A stretch of DNA of 64,000 nucleotides. It comes from Brachynemurus nebulosus. Lineage: Eukaryota > Arthropoda > Insecta > Neuroptera > Myrmeleontidae. A program made the translations under genes and the position numbers. This document shows positions 1 through 12,069 of this stretch, piece after piece; the first letter of the stretch is position 1, and the number at the start of each line of letters is the position of its first letter. The DNA is taken from contig JAPWDM010000005.1 in NCBI GenBank assembly GCA_035578155.1, positions 40,634,108 through 40,698,107 of the forward strand, written 5' to 3'. The notes beneath the pieces were generated by a model, which was not told the DNA's origin, searched no databases, and saw only the letters and a list, made by a program, of their open reading frames with translations.

Positions 1-165
1 AAATATTAATATAATGATAATTAATTTGAGCGTTAGGTTATTCCATATTTGTAAATAATAAAACAGATACATTACTTCACCTAATAGCACTTTATTGGTA
101 ATAACTTTGTGTCGAGTAAAGTATTTGCTTTATTATTTACAAATATTAATTTAAATGTGCATGGA
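1..165. repeat. Fragment of a dispersed palindromic repeat
   Basis: The stretch reading TTTGAGCGTTAGGTTATTCC and then TTTGTAAATAATAAA reappears near 6270-6310 and, inverted, at 61786-61865. Within this copy the TTTGTAAATAATAAA word recurs inverted around 130-150, giving a loose hairpin. The element may run off the left edge of the window. No coding potential is seen. Confidence 0.5.
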
Positions 166-1038
166 CGGCTTGAAAAGTTTAAAAGTAATATTAAAAGAAA
201 AATTGAGCGAGAATTTTTTTTTTGCACAAAGGATTTTCTTGCAATTTGTACGATTGAATTCTGTAATTTTTTATATAATGTCATTTTCAGAATGCATACT
301 GAATTTTTTTTATTAAAATACTTGAGTAACCATACTAAAAACCATAATATAATATGTTAGTACACCGAGAATATCTAACATTTAGTCTACTTTTCATTTA
401 GCAACTGTTTAAAAAAAATATCCTAATTTATCTCACCTGGAGCTTCTTTTTAATTTACAATGCGAAAAAAATTTGTGTTGGGAACGCTGTGTAGAGGATA
501 TATATTTATTGTGCAATTTTTCAACCAACCGTAGTTTGGGAAAAACTCTAAGAGCGTATATAAACTCCCATACGTATGGAATTATATACATATATAACTT
601 ACGCCAAACGTTATTTAATATTGCATTTGATTGTAGAATAGTTAGAAAGTAGTTTCCTAATAAAATAGTGAATCAAATAAGAATTTTCGTAATCGCATTT
701 TAAATTTGACATTTGAAACATTCTCTACGCCATTATCAAAATGAGTAAAATAGATTATTGCATTTTAGAATATGGAATAACGTGTATTTCTACATTTAAA
801 AATACTTTTCTGCATTTACATATTTGAACACTAAACTTCCTTCAAAATGAAACTTTTTTCTAATATCATTTTCATGTTTCCGACTTGTCAGACACTTTTT
901 AGAAGGAATGAAATACTTTTTGTGTCTCTGTCTCTCTTTTCGATCGTATGTCTTTGTTCATTTAACTTGGAATTTAATAGATTTCGTATATACTATAATT
1001 TTTTGTTATTTTTATTTTAATTTTTTTTTTATCTCTAG
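166..1038 (+). other. Intronic sequence upstream of a spire exon
   Basis: AT-rich sequence with no recognisable gene or repeat. It ends in a long pyrimidine tract followed by the acceptor ATCTCTAG at 1031-1038, as expected for the 3' end of an intron. Confidence 0.5.
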
Positions 1039-1281
1039 TCTCGATTTTGGGTGCAAGTTATTGGTGAATTACGGATGGGTGTGAAATTAAAGAAGGTGGA
1101 TTATAGTCGCACACCAATCGAATACGAATTAACGCCATACGAGATCCTGATGGACGACATTCGGTCGAGACGATATAAGTTACGAAAAGTGATGGTGGAC
1201 GGGGATATACCGCCACGGGTCAAGAAGGATGCGCATGCTGTGATCTTAGAATTTATTCGTGCCAGACCACCATTAAGAAAG
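1039..1281 (+). CDS. spire: Spire actin nucleator, internal exon with WH2 modules A and B
   Basis: This 81-codon exon is open throughout and starts and ends in phase 0. A polypyrimidine tract and ATCTCTAG precede it, and the donor AAG|GTAAGA follows. The translation begins [20 protein letters not shown], the linker that follows the KIND domain in Spire. It continues with [20 protein letters not shown] (first WH2 helix plus LRKV-type actin motif) and [20 protein letters not shown] (second WH2). Spire proteins use tandem WH2 repeats to line up actin monomers and nucleate unbranched filaments. They cooperate with formins in oocyte patterning and vesicle transport. The KIND exons must lie upstream of the window. 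The second WH2 motif is split by the next intron exactly after LRK. Recognition rests on family knowledge, and the fit is very strong. Confidence 0.93.
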
Positions 1282-1327
1282 GTAAGAATATAATTATTGA
1301 AATAGACATTCTTACTTAAGGCCGAGT

Positions 1328-1993
1328 TCTTAAGGGGGGGGGGGGTCCTCCAGAACTTTAAAATTTTTCATTTTTTGTTTTGCTTTAAAAGTTTATTTGA
1401 ACCTTAAGGAATATATTTTTAATGTTTTAATCCCAACAGAAAGATTGTCTTAGATAACGACACACTGCTTTTAAGTCTACTTTTCAAGAACGAAAACTTT
1501 TTAATAGCATTTTTCTCAAAACAGGTTATTTTCCGCGCCGTGGAACATAACTTAAAAAGTTATTAAGGTATTAACTTGAAATTTCGTACAGATGTTCTTT
1601 AGGATATTTGCCTTTGCATATACCTAAAATTTTGCATAAATTATTACTATAAATATTGTTTATAACAATTTGCTTATAAAAAAGAAAGTGAAATTTTTTC
1701 TTTTTGGTTTTAAATTGTGAAAAAAAAATTTTCTCATCAAAAATAGGTATATGCAAAGCGTAATGACTTATTTTAATAAAATTTTTTTGTTCGATTGAAT
1801 TTAAAAGAGTCAACTTGGAACAGCTGTAGCGCCGCCATTTTTTCTTTTTTTGCATAAAAATTTATGAGTGAATACACCATAGTGAATACATGTACTATAT
1901 ACTATGTAACTTCATTTGATACAATAAATATATCCAGTTTCTTAAAAAAAATTTTAAAAATCCTGTTGTCTAGAGGACCCTCCCCCCTTAAGA
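1328..1993. mobile_element. TIR element with G-run termini
   Basis: The left end TTCTTAAGGGGGG followed by GTCCTCCAGAAC is mirrored by the right end TAGAGGACCCTCCCCCCTTAAGAGAA. The intervening 0.6 kb is AT-rich and non-coding. The inverted ends suggest a non-autonomous DNA transposon within the spire intron. No target duplication could be assigned. Confidence 0.55.
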
Positions 1994-2094
1994 GAAAACA
2001 TTAATTAGACATCTGTTTTTTTGAGCAGATACATTACAACACACATGACAAGCTGCCATGACATTTTTCGATAATTTCTTCTTTTTGTTTGTAC

Positions 2095-2345
2095 TTCAAT
2101 ATCTGGCCCGATTTTTTAGCGAGAAAATAAAAATTGAATTTGGTTTGCTTATGAAAACTCTAATTTTAAATCAGTCATGAAAGTCCTACGTACTTCAATA
2201 GATTTTTCGATATTTTTTTTTAATATTCCAATATCTAGGTCATTTTTTTTAGCAAGAAAGTGGAAACTGGATTTAATTTGTTTATAAAAACTTTAATTTT
2301 CAACTAACCATAAAAATCCTATGTAGGTACTTCGTTAGATTTATT
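2095..2345. repeat. Diverged tandem duplication, unit about 125 bp
   Basis: Two adjacent blocks share the order: TCAATATCTGGCC-like start, TTTTTTAGCGAGAAA, AAACTTTAATTTT-like middle, CATGAAAGTCCTACGTACTTC and AGATTT. The second copy starts at about 2225 and differs at many positions, so the duplication is old. Confidence 0.6.
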
Positions 2346-2794
2346 AAAAAGCTGCACAGTACAAATTTCAAGTAGTCATATGAAAAGTGCCCGAGTTTTA
2401 GTTTCGCTATGTTTGAAAAATGTTGTAGTCAAAATGATTGCGTTTGGGCCGGCATTTTATGTTTTTTCTTTTTTAAATTTTCTCTTGTCCAAAAATTTTC
2501 TTTGTAGGTAGAACAAATCTCCTATTGTTTGCTATTTTTCCTTCTCATAAAAAAAAAAAAAAAATTTCGGAGAGAAGTTTGATTGTTTGGTAAGTGAGCT
2601 AAATATAACGCTTTAGTGAACTTATTGCCAGCAAAAATATTGAATCGGATTTGTATAATTTTTTTCATAATAATATCGATTATTACCTTTTAAATATTTG
2701 AACAGAAATCGCAGCATTTCATACTTTAGCAACAGATTTATCAGTCGTTTTCAGTAATACAATTAATAGAAAATTGATCAAGAAAGTGTAGAAC

Positions 2795-3001
2795 ATGTCT
2801 ACAATAGGGTTCTGTACTACGATGATTTGCTTGACAATATTTATTAATGTTTGGGCTGAATTTAACCAGTTCGAGACCCATAGGCAATGCAAGCCTAAGA
2901 GTTCTGACTTTCTAATTCAGTTTTCTAATTTTTGTTTAACTCGTCTTAAATCCGATGATGAAGTAATTCAAACTAATAATATTATAAGCCTTTCTTTGTA
3001 A
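2795..3001 (+). CDS. Candidate small secreted peptide ORF, unrecognised
   Basis: A 68-codon ORF begins MSTIGFCTTMICLTIFINVW and then AEFNQ. That is a plausible N-terminal signal peptide with a hydrophobic core and a small residue before a polar mature region. The mature part has two cysteines 16 residues apart (QCKP and NFCL). The start has A at -3. TCAGTCG and TTTCAGTAAT words 45-60 bases upstream resemble arthropod initiators. I recognise no family and see no polyadenylation signal or splice evidence. In AT-rich intron sequence an ORF of this size can arise by chance. Confidence 0.2.
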   Translation: MSTIGFCTTMICLTIFINVWAEFNQFETHRQCKPKSSDFLIQFSNFCLTRLKSDDEVIQTNNIISLSL

Positions 3002-3524
3002 GCTAGAAAATAGAACGGTCAAACAAATATTATGAGACTTTAAGTGTTTTTTGCTTGCTACGGGACCCTAATTATCTACTTACATTGAAATATAATAATT
3101 ATTTCATATCCTCCAGTTAATCTGCAAGTAAAAGTTCCATTTGTTATCTTCAATATACGCTCTTTGTGTGACCATTAAGTTAGTTTAACGTTGGTTGTCA
3201 GTTTTTTGCCATTTTGAAAACTTAACATTTTATTTTATAATTAATTAGATGATGTGTTTTTGCACGGTTTTCGCATTCAAATGAAAAAAACAAAAATTGA
3301 AAATATTACACTTAGGGCATTATATGCTGTGGAAATAATTAAGATAGATTATTATAGAAGAGGCAAAGAGACACTGGAGTTTGCTTACTTTAGAATGCGA
3401 CGGTCAGTTGTTATTGATTTTTATTTAGTATTTATTACCATTAAAACACCTTTTCTTTTCAAAACATAGTACGCTATCGCTTTTCTGTGTAGATCGTTTT
3501 TGTAGAAATTAAAAAGCAATTTAA

Positions 3525-3866
3525 AAATAAATTAAAGTAAAAAAAATGTTTTTTAAGAAAAAGCTTTTATTTAAAAATGGGCTAAAAAAAAAAAATAAAA
3601 TAACCTTTGAGTGAAATTTGAAGCAATATGCAACATAATTTATAAAAGCTTGAGGCGTTATCATTAATTATTTCTGTTTTGGATATAAGTGTAGCTATTT
3701 TACTTTTCAGTACTTACCAAACTTAATTAAACGACTCAAGCTTTTATAAATTATGTTGCATATTGCTTCAAACTTCACTCAAAGGTTATTTTATTTTTTT
3801 TTTAGCCCATTTTTAAATAAAAGCTTTTTCTTAAAAAACATTTTTTTTACTTTAATTTATTTTCTA
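3525..3866. repeat. Fold-back element with about 135-bp arms
   Basis: The left arm (3525-3661) and right arm (3732-3866) are near-perfect reverse complements. Both carry AAAAGCTTTTATTTAAAAAT, ACCTTTGAGTGAA, CAATATGCAACATAATTTAT and AAAAGCTTGAG words. A 70-bp spacer separates them. It is non-coding and could form a long hairpin RNA if transcribed as part of the spire pre-mRNA. Confidence 0.85.
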
Positions 3867-5694
3867 CTTTTTAGTCTGATTACAATTAATTTGAAAAAAA
3901 ATTAAAGAAGTAATTTTTTACCAATATTTAATCGGTTAATTTACTTTAATCAAGCATAACTATGGAAACAAAAAATTGCAATGTAAAATCAATGGACAAT
4001 ATTTGACAATTCTAAATGTCAAAAAGTTGTACAGGACTAAAAATCAATAATTTTTTTTTTGGGGGGGGGGCAATGTAGGACAAAACTAATTATACAATAT
4101 TGCATTGTCATCAAGGTTAGACACATATGTAAAATTTGAAACCTCTAGCTCAATTAGAACCGGTCTAAATTTTGATTCCAAGATTTGATCTAAACCAACA
4201 TACTATCATATCAAGTTAAATAAAAGCTTTTAAAAACAAAGTACATATTCAAAAATAAAATTTTTATCAAATTTCCCCTACAGTAGGCAGTCTTAACTGT
4301 CATTACTTTTGCCACAAATTGAATGGCCTCGGCTATTATTTGCCAAATCAGTGTATTATTATAGGTAAAGCAAAACTTGGAAATTAATATTTTTCTACGT
4401 AAATTTTACTAAACAAAAATTCAAGTAGGGACTGAATTTCCAAATTAAAATTTTTTTAGCACTTTGTATTGACGACAGTTTTGAGGAAAAAATAATTTAT
4501 AACAGAAACAGAAATCAACTAGATTTGGCTCAAAGTGTCAGATATTATTACTATTATTATTATTTATATATATAGTGTCTCAAAAGTCGACTACCAACAA
4601 AGTTATTTTCGCATAAAAATTCTATGTATATATCTATCATAATTTTCTTAATATAAGAATAGAACGAAATTCTTAAGACAACCTGTAACAATTGAAATAT
4701 GTTCCAATGTTAAATTTAATCGTAAATTTCCGCGAGATTGGATCCCTCTACCTACCAGTCCGCAAGTAATTTCGCGATAATACTTTGCAAAAATATTTTT
4801 TGAACGCGATAATAAAACGCCAGCTTTTTCAAATTCATCCCTTAAGGAAGTGAAATGAAAGGTTTAAGTTTACATTTGCAACGTTTGCAAGTCACACGCC
4901 CCCGACAATGAATCCATTGTTTTATCAGTTTTATGTCCCTCTTTTGGTGTAAGGAACTGATTCTCTATAGAATTTGGAATATCTAATTTAGAAGTAATTT
5001 TATGCTGGTGAAATTGCGAGGCACAGCTAATTTTGCATAAAATCTATTCATATTTCAAGTATGTATGTGATGTTATATAACAAAATTAAAATTTAAAATG
5101 AAATCAACAAAATTTGCATACATAAAAAACCGTCAAATCATGATTGCAAATGAACGATGAATATTAATTATAATAAAAAAAAATATTTAAAAAAAAGTAC
5201 TTATCATGTTTTTTAATATCACGTACTTAAATAGAACATTTATTAAAAATAATATTTCTCCTGAAGACTGTGTAATCCAGTCATTTGGACAGTTGTGGTT
5301 CTGTAAATACTGAATTAATTATCAATAATTATGTAAAATTTAAATGTATGTACATTTGAAAATTATTGGTACATAATAATGAAATAGAAAGTCCATCATT
5401 TTTGTATTGAATTAAAAACGAAAAAAAGTATAACACAAAGCGATTTACACTATTTGAATCCAACGAAATCCACAGAAAATAAGTAATATACATGTTGGTT
5501 TGTTTATTGTATTATTTATATTATTAGTTTTCTGTTTTGTTATTGTTTTCATTGTTACAATTGATGCGTTTGAATTCAAAATCCGTACAGTGACACAGTC
5601 CGTAGTAAAACATTGAAAAAATTATAGAAAACAATAGAAGATAGAACCGGCCAATACAGTATAAAGTACAATTATCAGGCGTTATAGTAGTGCA
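3867..5694. other. Gene-free AT-rich intron sequence
   Basis: I see no exon, RNA gene or well-bounded element here. It contains a T10G10 run at 4051-4070 and an (ATT)n stretch at 4544-4563. After that comes a TATATATAGTGTCTCAAAAGTC segment that looks like a transposon end with no identified partner. Confidence 0.4.
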
Positions 5695-5842
5695 GTTGCC
5701 TATATTCAGGGACAAGGAAGTATGTAAGTTTTTTTATTGAACGAGGCAATTAAATAGCCCTGTTCATTTAAACAATTCTATTGTGATCGACTATGCAGTA
5801 TAGAAAAAATTCTTGCTTGTCCCTTAATATAGGCAATTACAT
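5695..5842. repeat. Short inverted repeat
   Basis: GTTGCCTATATTCAGGGACAAG at the left is mirrored by CTTGTCCCTTAATATAGGCAAT at the right, with about 100 bp between. It is probably a MITE remnant. Target sites are unclear. Confidence 0.55.
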
Positions 5843-6300
5843 CGCATTGCCAAGTAGCCCCATACGTATTGTAGAGAATTAGCTAAGTCGACCAACGAAT
5901 AGAAAACGGATATATTAACAAAATGCTAATTTCGGAGACTTCAGTCTCGAATAGCTTAGTTTACCTACGAGTTTTAATATTAGCTATTCGTATAATATTA
6001 TTTCTAATTCCAGACTGAAGATTTAACGTTGTTTTGGATATTTACTCTAGCAATCCGCTTTTGGTAGGCTTAAAATCAATAAATGTATGCCAAATTAAAA
6101 AACAATTAACTAGGTACGATTATTTATTAGGAAAAACTAAAAACCTTTTTTTTTTTGATTGAGAATAAAAAATTTTATATTTGTCAAAATATTTCATGTT
6201 TCAACTAATAATTTTTTTAGCGTTGATTTCTTACTAAAAGTTTTAAATAAAATTAAATTTAATAGATTTGAGTGTTACTTTATGATATTCCATATTTGAT

Positions 6301-6935
6301 ATTAATAAATAAAGACACTTTTATTGTATATAAAAACTCTTATGACATATTTCGGTCAATATTAGATACCATTCTCCAACACGTTTAAAGACGGTTCTAC
6401 ACGATGCTACGAACACCTTCCAACATTGGACGTTCGATGATTCATAGCATCGTGTGGCCGTTGTTCGAACCTACGAGTGTCCAATGTCGAGCGTCAAACA
6501 TTCGCATTTGGCCATGTCCCGCTCGATGTCGGTATTCTTGCACCGAGTCAAAGGGATGCTTCGAACGTTTGAAGGTCAATGTTGGTTGCGTTGGTTGGTT
6601 CGACTCAGCAGCTGCACGACTCGTTCATGTGAAGAGAGACAACATCAGTGTATAACATTAGAGATAACATCAGACAGATAACAGCTTCGTCCACTGAGTA
6701 CCAACACATCATCATTCGTATTGGATCAAACATTCGATTCACCGTGTAGCAGATACATTCGTCGCACCAACTATCGAACTTAATTGCCTCAAACGTTCGA
6801 TCGAACGTTGGAAGGAACGTTCGTAGCATCGTGTAGAACCCGCTTAAGAATGGTCATATTGACCGAAACATGTAATAGGAGTTTTTATATACAATAAAAG
6901 TGGTATCTTGCAAAGAAAGTGTTTTTATTTAAATA
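6301..6935. mobile_element. Composite inverted repeat with an inner TTAA-flanked MITE
   Basis: The outer arms share CTTTTATTGTATATAAAAAC and TTTCGGTCAATAT in opposite orientation (6316-6360 and 6853-6898). The inner unit (about 6389-6843) starts GGTTCTACACGATGCTACGA and ends with its reverse complement. It is bordered on both sides by TTAA, a piggyBac-type target. The inner part is GC-richer than its surroundings and filled with AACGTTCG and TTCGAACGT words. That palindromic composition explains the overlapping reading frames seen on both strands, so I annotate no protein here. Confidence 0.65.
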
Positions 6936-7743
6936 AAATTAGTCGTGTAACGCAGGGTTACGTAAATAATCATTTGATTTTTCCGACCTTAAATTCAAGT
7001 TAACAGTCGACTTGTAAAGTCCCAAAATCTCAGTTTTATAATCATAATAGACCCTTGATAAAATCGCTGTCTATATAAAATGCATAGTTGAGCATTAAAT
7101 GATAACGATTTACTGTACTAAATGCCGTTTAACGTGTATTGTATTGAATAAATTAAAGAAATGGTGTAACTAATAATATTATATTTTGTTACGGAGTGTA
7201 CCTGTCACCATACTGCAACGTACATAATATTATTTTATTCTGCAGTTTATACGCATTTGAATGTATGAACATAAATACGTTAATTATGTGTTTATCTGAT
7301 TATTTACTTACCAACTGTAATTCCTGATTTGAAAAAGAAATTTTTTGATTTATTTCTACATTTTTTTGTTCAATTTGTATGCGGATTAAATTAACAGCTA
7401 ACTGACAGTAAAAAATAAAAGCTAACTTTACATATGGTCTGTCATTACTCATTAAAAATTTACAATTCATAAATTATAAGTTTATCATCTTATGTAAACA
7501 TCGAGAAAACTAGTTCTAGAATTAATTAAATTGTAAGCAAAAATTGTAATATTTGCAAGAAAATTATTTATGCACAACTATTGGTCACTTACATACAGTG
7601 ATGCAATTTCTTGTTAACTTGTTAACTTACCATTGGAAATTATTGTAATGGGTGCGATTTTACGAATCGCTAATTTTAACATATCTCCACGTTTCAAGGT
7701 CACTAGAATCCGAATCCATCGTTTTTAGCGTGATATCTGTGTG

Positions 7744-7775
7744 CGTTCGTTAGTTCGTTCGTTCGTTCCTTCGTG
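7744..7775. repeat. (GTTC)n microsatellite
   Basis: Imperfect tandem GTTC/CGTT units next to a T-rich stretch. The following 48 bases (TTTTTCGTCTCGCATATCTC then GAGAACAAATGATG) are repeated with changes at 8092-8139. Confidence 0.7.
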
Positions 7776-8144
7776 AATTTTTTTTTCGTCTCGCATATCT
7801 CGAGAACAAATGATGATATCAACTCTGGACTAATTTCATTAGATGCGTAATCAAAAAATGATAAAGTTTTCATTCAGCAAATTCGGATTACCGGTTTGTT
7901 TTTTGTGATAAGAAAACGGAATTAACTTTATTAACATAACATAGATTATATGGATTTTTTATCATGTCTTTATTATATAAGGGCCTAAGAACCTTCTGTG
8001 GTGTTAAATACGCCAGTAAAATATTGTAAAATTTAAAAAAAAAAAAAGAAAAAAAAACTAGACGGAAAAACGAAATAAGAAACTTTTTGTGAAATTTTTT
8101 TTTTGTCTCGCGTATCTTGAGAACAAATGATGTTATCATTTTTT

Positions 8145-8330
8145 TGATAAGGGTGGAGCCCCCACCTTTAGGTACAGAAGGCGAAGCCCTCGGTGTGGTG
8201 CAAGGGGCAAGCCTCTCTCAGGTGTCCAGAGGACGAGTCCCTTGAATTAAAAAAGAAGTTATTCATTTGCAATAGTCTTTAAGGGCATCCAATGGGAAGT
8301 TGACAGTGTGGGTAGACCTGTCCCCCAAAT
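8145..8330. other. GC-rich island of unknown nature
   Basis: About 100 bases (8150-8250) are much richer in G and C than the flanks. They include the hairpin GGGTGGAGCCCCCACC and clusters such as GGCGAAGCCC and GGGGCAAGCC. This could be a SINE or retroelement fragment. No open frame or pol III box was found. Confidence 0.3.
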
Positions 8331-8891
8331 TTTTTAAATAGTATCAAGTTAAAGAATTACGTTGTCATGAAATACGTGATTTTTAGAATTTCGTAATTTT
8401 AATAACAACGAAATCTTTATGAATTCGTAATTTCTATCATCGCATGAGGTGAAGTGTTTTTAAAAAAAAACTGTTTAAATTTTTTAAAATCATAGTTACC
8501 TAGAAAGTAAAAGGTTTATTAAAAAGTGTAAACTTTTTTCTATAATTTTTCTTTTGAATTTTGATCTTTTGAACTAACGTCATCTCTTCTGTGATTGACA
8601 CTTTTTGTTTGGTTTTCTACATTTCTGAGGATGAGCATTAATTAATTAACCTTACTTAAAAAATACCTTATAAAATTAACTTTGAATTTTTGTAGCTAGT
8701 TTTGGCAATGTCTGCCTTATTGTATAAGTCTGCATAGTTATATTTAATTATGATCCATTAACATTAAGTAATTAGAAATAATTGCCCAAAAATTTAAAAA
8801 AAAATAAAAATAAAAATAAAAAACACCATAACGCCTCTCTTGAGACTTGTGTCATTATGGGACATTTTACAAATGGTATAACATACTATTA

Positions 8892-9092
8892 GGTATCGGA
8901 CATTTTTCGGACCAAACAGCATTCGTGTTTTGTGTCTTCAAGTATATCGCACTTGATGTGATTAATGTGAATAAAAACGAATACATATTTTGATAAAACA
9001 TACATATATATATACAACTTACACATATTATCTATCTACCTACCTGCATATACAAAGCACGATTTTGTTTGATCCGAAAAATGTCCGATACC
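8892..9092. mobile_element. MITE, 201 bp, TA target
   Basis: The termini GGTATCGGACATTTTTCGGA and TCCGAAAAATGTCCGATACC are perfect inverted repeats. TA flanks both sides. The interior is AT-rich and non-coding. The TA site is typical of Tc1/mariner-type mobilisation. Confidence 0.85.
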
Positions 9093-9604
9093 TACATATT
9101 ATATTAATCATTTAAAAGATGCATGCAATCCGATTTATATAATACTAGAAATTATAAAAATTTCCACATAAATACGGCACAAGTGACCTTAACATTTTAT
9201 TATTAATTTTAATTGTTTTATTGTCAAAGATAAATTTAATATTACTCAGTCAAAAGCTGATTAATAATACTGGCAGACTGTAGGTGTTTTTATGACAATC
9301 ATAATTATCGACTTGACGAATAAGGATTCTTTTAGTAGGATAATTTGTTTTCTGTTATCTTTCATCGTAAATATTTCAATCAACATGAATTGTTTTGTGA
9401 TTTATTATAATAGAATGGCTTCATAAATTTTATTAAAAAACAATTTTGAGGTATTAGATCATTAGTACATGAAATTCGAAATAATGATTCGGACGCCAAT
9501 ATTATTGAGACAATGTGAGATAGCTAGCGGATTATAAATTCTAGACTCTTTTCTTTATCACTCGGAATTCCTGTTCTCATGATTTGATGAATGATACCCC
9601 TTAC

Positions 9605-10048
9605 TTAGCTATTACCGAATTTCCAGAATGGAATTCAGCTATTACAACCACTGTCATGACGTGACTTGAGCCTGGGACTACGGCAGGAATTTGTTTTGAG
9701 GTCCCTCGAATATATATATATATGTGTGTGTGTGTGTGCCCGCACGATAACTCTCGAACGAAATATCTTACTTTTACGAAATTTTGTGAAAATATTGGAA
9801 GTCCCAAACCGTTGGACGAGTTCCTTAACCAAACACGTCCGATGCCCGGAACGTGGTTTTTTTTTGGCAATTTTCGTGAAAAAAATTAGTTTTTTACCAA
9901 AATTTCCACTGATTCAAAAGTTTTTGCGAAATTTTTTTCCACCATTGAAAAGAGGGAAAATCATTCTATGTCAACTAGTTTCCGAGAAAAACGAATTTTT
10001 ACAAACGGAAATTCGCTATGTTATACAGGATGCTACGACAGGAGTATC
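9605..10048 (-). mobile_element. Microsatellite-bearing MITE, copy 1
   Basis: The ends read GAATTTCCAGAATGGAATTC and GCTATGTTATACAGGATGCT then ACGACAGGAGTA. The same sequence occurs inverted at 46637-47027 and in parts at 17278 and 56.5-57.3 kb. Internal landmarks are TTTTGAGGTCCCT, an (AT)n(TG)n tract at 9711-9738, CTCTCGAACGAAATAT, and GGTGGAAAAAAATTTC near the other end. Open frames across it are repeat-borne and probably not genes. It ends 138 bp before a spire exon. Confidence 0.8.
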
Positions 10049-10186
10049 ATTTTAAACTACTCGCGTTAAATTTTCTTGGTGTTACCAAGAAAAATCTCGT
10101 AATTCTTATAATTTATATCTTTGTGCTACTGTCCATACTGAAGAAAATATTGACAATTTAATAAAAATTTGTTTATATTGTTACAG

Positions 10187-10301
10187 GTTTCCGAACGAAA
10201 ATTACCGCCACTAGTCCGATCATTAACCCCACATGAACAACTATTAGACTCAATAAAACGTGGACGCAAATTGCGGCCGACGAGTCGTCAGAAACAATGC
10301 C
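10187..10301 (+). CDS. spire: Spire actin nucleator, internal exon with WH2 module C
   Basis: The exon follows the acceptor TATTGTTACAG and ends at the donor GCC|GTAAGT. It starts in phase 0, matching the end of the 1039-1281 exon, and leaves in phase 1. The joined reading continues ...PPLRK|VSERKLPPLV, which completes the second WH2 motif. Next come RSLTPHEQLLDSIKRGRKLR and PTSRQKQC, a third WH2 repeat with its amphipathic helix (LTPHEQLLDSI) and LRP actin contact. The intron between the two exons is 8,905 bp and holds several transposons. No later spire exon (further WH2, Spir-box, FYVE-like zinc module) was identified before 64000. Either the next intron exceeds 53 kb or small exons were missed. 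Confidence 0.92.
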
Positions 10302-10658
10302 GTAAGTCGTTTTCTCTTTTATATAATTTTCTTGATTTTTTTATTTCAAAATTTAGATACATTTGCAAAGTATACTTTAACAGTAGAAATACTTTTTAAG
10401 TAACAAAGTTTTAAGTTTATTAAATTAAAGTGCTGAAAGCAGACAGCATTGCCATAATTTTCGATTTAAATTTGGATAAAATGGAGAAGCAGTTAATTTA
10501 GTTATAATTAAATAATTTAATGAAATAAAATGATAAAAATTACCTACCCAAATTTTCTAGCGGAATATGAAAAATATTAGAAAATTGTTAAATATACTAC
10601 TATTGCTCTGCATATTTATCCTAAAATACAAAGTTCTTACCGTTTGTACAAGCCGCAT

Positions 10659-10850
10659 CAGTGGCGTAGCTAGGCGTGAGCGATGTGGGCCCACGCCCAC
10701 GGCCTCACATTTAAAGGGGTCTCCCGAGTGACTTTTTCTTTTTTTTGGTCGTTGCCTAATTTTTAAGACAGAAATTTCAAAAAGAAAATTAAAGGAGGCC
10801 TTGCAAAAATTATCTCACCCACTCCCCATTATCGTCTTGCGACGCCACTG
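10659..10850. mobile_element. hAT-like MITE, CAGTGGCG ends
   Basis: The left end CAGTGGCGTAGCTAG and right end TTGCGACGCCACTG form imperfect terminal inverted repeats. The 8-bp flanks AGCCGCAT and AACCGTAT agree at six positions, consistent with an aged 8-bp duplication. Isolated ends of a similar kind (TTACGCCACTGAA) occur near 44940 and 50492. Confidence 0.65.
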
Positions 10851-12040
10851 AACCGTATCATTATTAGCAATGTTACCACTTATTAAATTAGTGTAACTTT
10901 GTCTAAACAATAATAAAATCATTAGTTAAACGAATTATTCAATAATGCTCGAATAAATAAATGTAAGATTTTAATTTAAAAAAATAAATAAATAGATAAA
11001 ATATAATTTTGAGCAAAAAATCGAAATTTAACCCCTTGAAAAAACAAATTTTTTGCTAAACCGTCGCCATTACTACTGCAAGTGATGCCCAAATAAAGGC
11101 GTTCCTGGAAGTAGGTATACCAAAACATTTACTAATCAATGTTGTTATCAGTTTTTAAATAAATATTTTTCATGCTGTCAAAATAAATCGCAAATTCGCT
11201 TCGTCATTTCACCCGCTACAGCTGTATATTATCCCTTAACATAAACAATTCGTTTTAGAAATATATTCTTGTAATTAAAAATAATACTGTAGACATTATA
11301 AGCCATAAAATTTTAATTTTTTAACACAATGTGGAATGGTAAAGTTGTCTTCAGTGGCTAAAATTAGCTTATTAAACTAAAATTTTTGTAATATGTTTTA
11401 TATAACTCTTTGCCTATTATAAATAAATATTGGTCTAGAATCATGTAGGTATTTGCAAGTATTTTTACAGCTGTATTTGAAAATATATTTATTTCTTGTT
11501 TATTATTCAACCTTGGCAATTTTCAAATAATAAACAATTTATCTTATAAATTATATAATATAATGGTTAATGACAATTAATTATTAACTCATATGTAATG
11601 ATTTTTTTTTCTTCTTTTATTTTTGTATTGAAAGAATGAAATATTAATGACACGAACGCCTAAGTAGTTGACTTTATCTCTTAATACGCTTGTTTTTATT
11701 AAAATTGTATCTTATTCTTAAGGAGATTAGAATCCCACAACTAGGATCAAAAATTTACATTGATTAATCTAGACTGTTGATTAAAGGTTTATGTCTTCTA
11801 AAAATAGTACATTTTTGACAGTATTATTAAAATATTAATTTTAATTTGCATCTGAAAAAATTTTATACATATTAATATAAAATATTTCAAAGGGTCTAGC
11901 GGGTTAAGATAGGGTTTACAGCCCCAAAGAGGTATTTTAAAAATAATTTATGTTACAATATCAGTGAGTAATAAATATACCATTGGTACCTATTTCAACC
12001 TCTGATCTTTCTGTGCTCTTGAGCGTATTTCCCCTTCAAA
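10851..12040. other. Gene-free AT-rich stretch
   Basis: I see no gene, RNA or bounded repeat. The sequence is AT-rich intron with short TAAA-type runs. Confidence 0.4.
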
Positions 12041-12069
12041 AAGTTAGACATGTGCTTTACCTTATTCCA

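Noticed and set aside
6404..6829. Overlapping frames of 74-83 codons on both strands
   Set aside because: They lie in the inverted repeats of a MITE rich in AACGTTCG words, so the frames mirror each other and need no protein explanation.
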